Assembly: GCA_022511505.1 (NCBI GenBank)
Contig: JAFLTK010000033.1
Coordinates: 1-10,315 of the forward strand
Source: Muribaculaceae bacterium
Lineage (GTDB): Bacteria > Bacteroidota > Bacteroidia > Bacteroidales > Muribaculaceae
Direction: 5' to 3'
Length of the DNA stretch: 10,315 bases
Shown here: piece after piece, positions 5,941-10,315 of the stretch
Numbering within the stretch: position 1 is the first letter of the stretch
How the letters are laid out: each line of letters opens with the position of its first letter
Notes under the pieces: model-generated
Databases searched by the model: none
The model's input: the letters and a program-made list of their open reading frames with translations, nothing else
Told to the model about the DNA's origin: nothing
Position numbers and translations under genes: made by a program

Positions 5941-6478
5941 GCAACTTTTCACCGTCACCGTCTACAGCGAGAACCAGGTTGGTCTGCTCAACCAGATTTC
6001 TATCATCCTGACGCGCCGTTGCCTGAACATTGAAAGCGTGTCGGGTAGCGCCAGTTCCATCCCGGGCATCCACAAGTTCACCGTCACCTGCTACAGCGAC
6101 CGCCCGACGATGGAAAAGGTCATCAAGCAGATTGAGAAGCGCATCGACGTGCTCCGCGCGTTCCTCTATACCGACGACGACATCGTCTATCAGGAGATTG
6201 CCCTCTACAAGGTGCCGACAGCGCGCCTTGTCGACGGCGGCAAGTTGGAGAAAATCATTCGCCACTATGATGCCCGCATTCTGGAGATTACGCGCGAATA
6301 TACCGTCATCGAAAAGACCGGCCACAGCGACGAGACCGAGGCGCTTTTTGAAGTGCTGAAGCGCTATGACATCCGCCAGTTTATGCGCAGCGGACGTGTG
6401 GCCGTCACTCGCGACGCCACCGAGCAGGTCTCGCTCTTCCTCGACGAGCAGGAGCGCCGCCGCCCGACAGGCTGCTAA
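5933..6478 (+). CDS. ilvN: Acetohydroxyacid synthase small (regulatory) subunit
   Basis: Regulatory partner of IlvB: it activates the catalytic subunit and confers valine feedback inhibition. The 181 residues contain an N-terminal ACT domain (about 4-76, starting FTVTVYSENQVGLLNQI) and a C-terminal AHAS small-subunit domain (about 85-170), the long form similar to E. coli IlvH. Asn14, Gly17 and Asn32 (in SENQVGLL and RCLNIESV) line up with E. coli IlvH Asn11, Gly14 and Asn29, residues of the valine site, each shifted by three; the site therefore looks intact and the enzyme should be feedback-regulated. The PGIHKFTVT stretch (63-71) differs from the enterobacterial form. The ATG is inside the end of ilvB, with no room for a separate ribosome site. 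Could equally be named ilvH. Confidence 0.94.
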   Translation: MDKQLFTVTVYSENQVGLLNQISIILTRRCLNIESVSGSASSIPGIHKFTVTCYSDRPTMEKVIKQIEKRIDVLRAFLYTDDDIVYQEIALYKVPTARLVDGGKLEKIIRHYDARILEITREYTVIEKTGHSDETEALFEVLKRYDIRQFMRSGRVAVTRDATEQVSLFLDEQERRRPTGC

Positions 6479-6491
6479 TTAGATATTATTG

Positions 6492-6635
<144 letters not shown>

Positions 6636-7409
6636 ATGAGTGTAATTAAACAGTTCAGTGTCACCAACTTCCAGGCCGCCGGAATGTGTAACGGTCAGGG
6701 CGAGATGCCCCTGGCGTCGCTGATTGACCAATTGATACAGACGGCCACCGGCCACGCCAACCGCTCGGGCTTCGGCTACGCCTGCCTGATAGAAAAAGGC
6801 TGCTCGTGGGTGCTGTCGCGCGTGTCGGCACGCATCGAGTCGCTCCCCGTTATCAATTCAAGTTACATTCTCGAGACATGGGTTGAGGATGTCGGCCGAT
6901 TGATGACACGACGCAATTTCGAGATGCGCGATGCCGAGAGCGGCCGCGTGATGATGCAGGCCGTCACCTATTGGTGTGCCATCAATCTCGAGACACGTCG
7001 CCCCGTCGACTTGCAGGCGACATTCCCGGCATTGCTCGACGTTGTCAACACCCGCCCCGGCGGCTTCACGCCCGGGCCGAAACCGCGCCCCGTCAAGGCG
7101 CCGACCGACCCCGTCGACATCTACCGCTTCCGCGTCAGCGACATCGACCTCAACCGCCACGTCAACTCGTGCCGCTATGTCGACCTCATTGTTGACCATT
7201 GGGACATGGCCTTTTATGACGCCAACCGCGTCGCCTCGCTCGACCTCGTTTTCAGCCACGAGGCCCGCTTCGGCCAGGAGTCGCGGTTGCTCGTTGCGAC
7301 CGACGGGCTGAAATCGTCGGTTGAACTGACCGACGAGGCCGGCGCGCCGTTTTGCATGGCGTCGCTTGAGTTCGTGCCCCGCGAAATACCCTACGAAAAC
7401 AATTTCTAA
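6636..7409 (+). CDS. Acyl-ACP thioesterase (plant Fat-like family)
   Basis: Hydrolyses the thioester of acyl-acyl carrier protein to release free fatty acid. The 257 residues form a double hot-dog protein: N-terminal half about 1-125 with the family pattern WVLSRVSARIESLP (58-71), C-terminal half about 155-250. The catalytic set of the plant FatA/FatB family is visible: Asp171, Asn173 and His175 in DIDLNRHVNSCRYVD, and Glu209 in SHEARFGQ, 34 residues after the His, the same spacing I recall in Umbellularia FatB (His285, Glu319). A structure of a Bacteroides homologue exists (PDB 2ESS, from memory). It lies inside the ilv operon, 14 bp before ilvC. I infer a link between branched-chain amino acid supply and the iso/anteiso fatty acids typical of Bacteroidales; the preferred acyl chain cannot be read from sequence. 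Confidence 0.9.
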   Translation: MSVIKQFSVTNFQAAGMCNGQGEMPLASLIDQLIQTATGHANRSGFGYACLIEKGCSWVLSRVSARIESLPVINSSYILETWVEDVGRLMTRRNFEMRDAESGRVMMQAVTYWCAINLETRRPVDLQATFPALLDVVNTRPGGFTPGPKPRPVKAPTDPVDIYRFRVSDIDLNRHVNSCRYVDLIVDHWDMAFYDANRVASLDLVFSHEARFGQESRLLVATDGLKSSVELTDEAGAPFCMASLEFVPREIPYENNF

Positions 7410-7423
7410 ACCACAGATATACA

Positions 7424-8467
7424 ATGGCTAAACTTAACTTTGGCGGCGTAGAAGAAACCGTCGTCACTCGCGGGGAATTTCCCCTTGAGAAAGCCCGCGA
7501 GATACTGAAAAACGAAACAATCGCCGTCCTGGGCTACGGCGTTCAGGGCCCCGGACAGAGTCTTAACCTGCGCGACAACGGCTTCAACGTCATCGTCGGC
7601 CAGCGCCCCGGCAAAACCTACGACAAGGCTGTTGCCGACGGCTGGATACCCGGCGAGACACTCTTCTCAATCGAGGAGGCTGCCAAGCGAGGCACCATCA
7701 TCGCCTGCCTGCTGAGCGACGCGGCCGTTATCGCCGTGTGGCCCGAAATCAAGCCCCACCTCACCGCCGGCAAAGCGCTCTATTTCAGCCACGGGTTTGC
7801 CATCACTTGGAACGACCGCACCGGCGTCGTGCCTCCTGCCGACGTTGACGTCATCATGGTTGCCCCCAAGGGCTCGGGCACATCGCTCCGCCGCCTGTTC
7901 CTTGAAGGTCGCGGCGTCAACTCGTCGTTTGCCATCGAGCAAGACTACACCGGCCGCGCTCTCGAGCGCACTCTCGCGTTTGGTATCGGCATCGGCTCGG
8001 GCTACCTCTTTGAGACGACATTTGCCCGCGAGGCCATCAGCGACCTGACCGGCGAACGCGGTTCGCTCATGGGCGCAATCCAGGGCCTGTTCCTCGCTCA
8101 GTATGAAGTGCTTCGCGAAAATGGCCACACCCCCTCCGAGGCTTTCAACGAGACCGTCGAGGAGTTGACCCAGTCGCTGATGCCCCTGTTCAGCGAGCGC
8201 GGCATGGACTGGATGTATGCCAACTGCTCAACCACCGCCCAGCGCGGCGCCCTCGACTGGATGGGCCCGTTCCACGACGCCATCAAGCCCGTCGTCGCTC
8301 GACTCTATGAGAGCGTCAAGAACGGCACCGAGGCCCAGATTACCATCGACGCCAACTCCCGTCCTGACTATCGCGAGAAACTCAACGAAGAGTTGCGTCA
8401 GATGCGCGAAAGCGAACTTTGGCAGGCCGGCGCCACCGTCCGCCAACTCCGCCCCGAGGATAACTAA
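7424..8467 (+). CDS. ilvC: Ketol-acid reductoisomerase
   Basis: Performs the Mg-dependent alkyl migration and NAD(P)H reduction of acetolactate or acetohydroxybutyrate to the dihydroxy acids used by IlvD. The 347 residues have an N-terminal Rossmann fold with GYGVQGPGQSLNLRDNG (37-53) and the cofactor loop GQRPGKTYDKA (59-69), whose Arg/Lys suggest NADPH. The catalytic His123 is in FSHGFAIT. Metal ligands Asp207 and Glu211 (SDLTGERG) and Glu243 and Glu247 (NETVEE) keep the spacings of class I enzymes (4, 32 and 4 residues), and Ser269 in NCSTTAQRG fits the substrate serine. It has a single C-terminal knotted domain of class I length; details such as GPGQSLNLRD and SDLTGER are closer to the plant-like form than to the long E. 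coli type. Last gene of the operon, followed by two hairpins and the convergent alaS. Confidence 0.97.
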   Translation: MAKLNFGGVEETVVTRGEFPLEKAREILKNETIAVLGYGVQGPGQSLNLRDNGFNVIVGQRPGKTYDKAVADGWIPGETLFSIEEAAKRGTIIACLLSDAAVIAVWPEIKPHLTAGKALYFSHGFAITWNDRTGVVPPADVDVIMVAPKGSGTSLRRLFLEGRGVNSSFAIEQDYTGRALERTLAFGIGIGSGYLFETTFAREAISDLTGERGSLMGAIQGLFLAQYEVLRENGHTPSEAFNETVEELTQSLMPLFSERGMDWMYANCSTTAQRGALDWMGPFHDAIKPVVARLYESVKNGTEAQITIDANSRPDYREKLNEELRQMRESELWQAGATVRQLRPEDN

Positions 8468-8472
8468 TCATA

Positions 8473-8499
8473 TTCAACCTTCGCTGCGCGAAAGTTGAA
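8473..8499. repeat. Hairpin just after ilvC
   Basis: TTCAACCTTCGC (8473-8484) and GCGAAAGTTGAA (8488-8499) form eleven pairs with one C-A mismatch around a 3-nt loop. No T-run follows on either strand, so by itself it is not an intrinsic terminator. It begins 5 nt after the ilvC stop codon and could protect the 3' end of the ilv message from exonucleases. It is related to the palindrome at 911-938. Confidence 0.6.
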
Positions 8500-8513
8500 G
8501 ACCTCTATATAAA

Positions 8514-8549
8514 ACTGCCGGCAGGTCCTCTCGAGGGCCTGCCGGTAGT
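8514..8549. terminator. Bidirectional terminator between ilvC and alaS
   Basis: A long hairpin: ACT-G-CCGGCAGG-T-CCTC pairs with GAGG-G-CCTGCCGG-T-AGT (8514-8549), 17 pairs including two G-T wobbles, around a 2-nt loop. On the minus strand it is followed by TTTTATATAG, suiting termination of alaS, whose stop codon is 23 nt away. On the plus strand the following TTATAT is a weaker run, but the location between convergent genes fits shared use. Confidence 0.85.
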
Positions 8550-8571
8550 TATATCAGTGAACGTAAATGAG

Positions 8572-10315
8572 TTAGGCTTTGAAGGTATCGAGCATGATAT
8601 CCATGGCGCGGGAGATGCCGCTGTTGTCCTTGCCGCCGGCCTGGGCGAAACCGGGCTGGCCGCCGCCACCGCCCTTGATTTCGCGGGCAGCGGTGCGGGC
8701 GATAACCGAGGCATTCAGGCCGCGGGCAACGAGGTCGTCGGTAAGCGCGACGGTCAGCAGCGGCTTGCCGGTCATGTCGACCGTGGCGGCGACAAATGCG
8801 GTTGCCTCGGGAGAGGCTTTACGGGTCATGAAGGCGACGTTCTTGACGAGGTCGGGGATGCGGACGCCGCCGAGGGTGACAATCTTGACGTCGGCAACGG
8901 TAGTGGCGTCGGCGAGGGCTTGCTCGGCAACGGTCTTGCAACGCTCGTTGAAATATTCCTCGGCCTGTTTCTTGAGGGCGGCGTTTTCGGCAACCGAGTT
9001 GCGCAGGGCGGCGATGACGTCGGGCGCGTTGTTGAGCATTGCCGAGATTTCCTGAAGGATGTCGGCGGTGTGGTTCATGGCGTCTTCAACGGCCTCGCCG
9101 GTGATGGCCTCGATGCGGCGGATGCCGGCGGCGATGCTGCTCTCTGAAACGATTCTAATCATACCGATGTTGCCGGTGTTGGCCACGTGGGTGCCACCGC
9201 AAAGTTCAACCGAGTCGTCAAACTTGATGACGCGCACTTCGTCGCCATATTTCTCGCCAAACAGGGCCATGGCGCCCATAGCGCGGGCCTCGGCAATAGG
9301 CATGTGACGGTGCTCGCAAAGCGGCGTGGCGCGGCGAACGGCCTCATTAGCAAGCTTTTCGACCCTGCGCAACTGCTCGGGGGTCACTTTCTGGAAGTGG
9401 GAGAAGTCAAAGCGCAACATGCGGGGCGAGACGAAAGAACCTTTCTGCTCGACATGCTCGCCGAGCACTTGGCGCAGCGCGTGGTGCAGCAGGTGGGTAG
9501 CCGAGTGGTTGGCCGAGGTGGCGCGGCGGTCGGCAGTGTTGATGCGGGCCGTGAACGTTGCCTCGGGGTTGGAGGGGAGACGCTTGGTCAGATGGACGGC
9601 AACGCCGTTCTCGCGCTTGGTGTCATAGACCTCGATGGTCTCGTCGCCGTCGACAAGGACGCCCGAGTCGCCGACCTGTCCGCCCATCTCGGCGTAGAAG
9701 GGCGAGCGAGAGAGGATGATTTGATAGAACTCGGCCTTTTTCTGCTTGACGTGGCGATAGCGCAGGATTTGGGTCTCGGTTTCGGTCTCGTCATAGCCGG
9801 TAAACACCGGTTCGCCGGGGCGCACGATAACCCAGTCGCCGGCCTCGACGGCAGCGGCGGCGCGGGCGCGGTCCTTCTGGGCCTGCATCTCGCGGTCAAA
9901 GCCCTCGCGGTCGAGGGTCATGCCGTTCTCTTTGAGAATCAGTTCGGTAAGGTCGAGGGGGAAGCCGTAGGTGTCATAGAGCGTGAACGCCTCGCGGCCC
10001 GAGATTTCGGTCTTGCCGGCGGCGCGGGCGGCAGCAATGGCGTCGTCGAGCATCTTGATGCCGTTGTCGAGGGTGCGAAGAAACGAGTCCTCCTCTTCTT
10101 TGATAACCTTCATGATGAGCTCGCGCTGGCGCGGCAACTCGGGGTAGGCCTCGCCCATCGAGTCGATGAGAGTGTCAACGAGACGGTACATGAAGGCATC
10201 TTTCTGGCCGAGGAATGTGTAGGCATAGCGCACGGCGCGGCGCAGGATGCGACGGATGACGTAGCCGGCCTTGGCGTTGCCGGGGAGTTGGGAGTCGGCA
10301 ATCGAGAAGGCGATT
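8572..10315 (-). CDS. alaS: Alanyl-tRNA synthetase, partial (N-terminal part outside window)
   Basis: Charges tRNA-Ala with alanine and clears mischarged Ser/Gly. The minus-strand frame is open from the TAA at 8572-8574 to the right edge; the first full codons read IAFSIADSQLPGNAKAGYVIRRILRR, the well-known stretch at the end of the class II aminoacylation core. The GTG near 10233 is internal, so the start lies beyond 10315. About 580 of the usual 870 or so residues are here: tRNA-recognition helices, then the editing domain with the zinc motif NHSATHLLH (coded at 9484-9510) and CGGTH (9187-9201), and the C-terminal DHHA1-type domain with GGGGGQPGFAQAGGK near the end. The catalytic motifs 1 and 2 would be in the missing part. 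It converges on ilvC and shares the terminator with it; there is no functional link to the ilv genes beyond neighbourhood. Confidence 0.97.
   Translation of the reverse strand, partial: IAFSIADSQLPGNAKAGYVIRRILRRAVRYAYTFLGQKDAFMYRLVDTLIDSMGEAYPELPRQRELIMKVIKEEEDSFLRTLDNGIKMLDDAIAAARAAGKTEISGREAFTLYDTYGFPLDLTELILKENGMTLDREGFDREMQAQKDRARAAAAVEAGDWVIVRPGEPVFTGYDETETETQILRYRHVKQKKAEFYQIILSRSPFYAEMGGQVGDSGVLVDGDETIEVYDTKRENGVAVHLTKRLPSNPEATFTARINTADRRATSANHSATHLLHHALRQVLGEHVEQKGSFVSPRMLRFDFSHFQKVTPEQLRRVEKLANEAVRRATPLCEHRHMPIAEARAMGAMALFGEKYGDEVRVIKFDDSVELCGGTHVANTGNIGMIRIVSESSIAAGIRRIEAITGEAVEDAMNHTADILQEISAMLNNAPDVIAALRNSVAENAALKKQAEEYFNERCKTVAEQALADATTVADVKIVTLGGVRIPDLVKNVAFMTRKASPEATAFVAATVDMTGKPLLTVALTDDLVARGLNASVIARTAAREIKGGGGGQPGFAQAGGKDNSGISRAMDIMLDTFKA

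Overview
The window looks like a chromosomal segment of a Bacteroidales bacterium, perhaps Muribaculaceae (the family is a guess). Support comes from three promoters of the Bacteroidetes type (TTTG, 19-20 nt, TAnnTTTG), the absence of Shine-Dalgarno sequences before the genes, and the gene order ilvD-ilvB-ilvN-acyl-ACP thioesterase-ilvC, which I recall from Bacteroides thetaiotaomicron. The core genes are rich in G and C; the left 2.1 kb is AT-richer and patchy.

Left part (1-2175). A short minus-strand frame (143-298) looks like the broken C-terminal end of a serine-protease-like protein. Next comes a minus-strand membrane protein of the ECF-transporter S-component type (382-891), with its own promoter (950-981) and a strong terminator hairpin (321-367). 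A perfect 78-bp direct repeat (1010-1087 and 2028-2105) flanks about 940 bp. That segment holds a promoter-driven, terminator-ended structured RNA gene (about 1194-1434) that folds like 6S RNA, and a gene for a small exported protein of unknown function (1494-1877) with its own terminator.

Centre (2176-8467). A plus-strand operon for branched-chain amino acid synthesis: ilvD (dihydroxy-acid dehydratase), ilvB and ilvN (acetohydroxyacid synthase large and small subunits, overlapping by 8 nt), an acyl-ACP thioesterase, and ilvC (ketol-acid reductoisomerase). IlvBN, IlvC and IlvD catalyse the first three common steps towards valine, leucine and isoleucine. The thioesterase is a fatty-acid enzyme embedded in the same transcript. 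A strong promoter (2120-2151) lies so close to ilvD that the leader is only about 20 nt, which leaves no room for a classic attenuator. The two long spacers of the operon (before ilvB and before the thioesterase) carry almost the same unusual element: three 9-mers TGTTGTTAT followed by a nearly G-free run of twelve 9-nt units made of CAN triplets.

Right part (8468-10315). Two hairpins separate ilvC from the convergent minus-strand alaS (alanyl-tRNA synthetase). The gene runs off the right edge, so only its C-terminal 580 or so codons are present.

The best candidates for something undescribed are the 6S-like RNA inside a direct-repeat-flanked cassette and the paired 9-nt-periodic spacer elements in the ilv operon.
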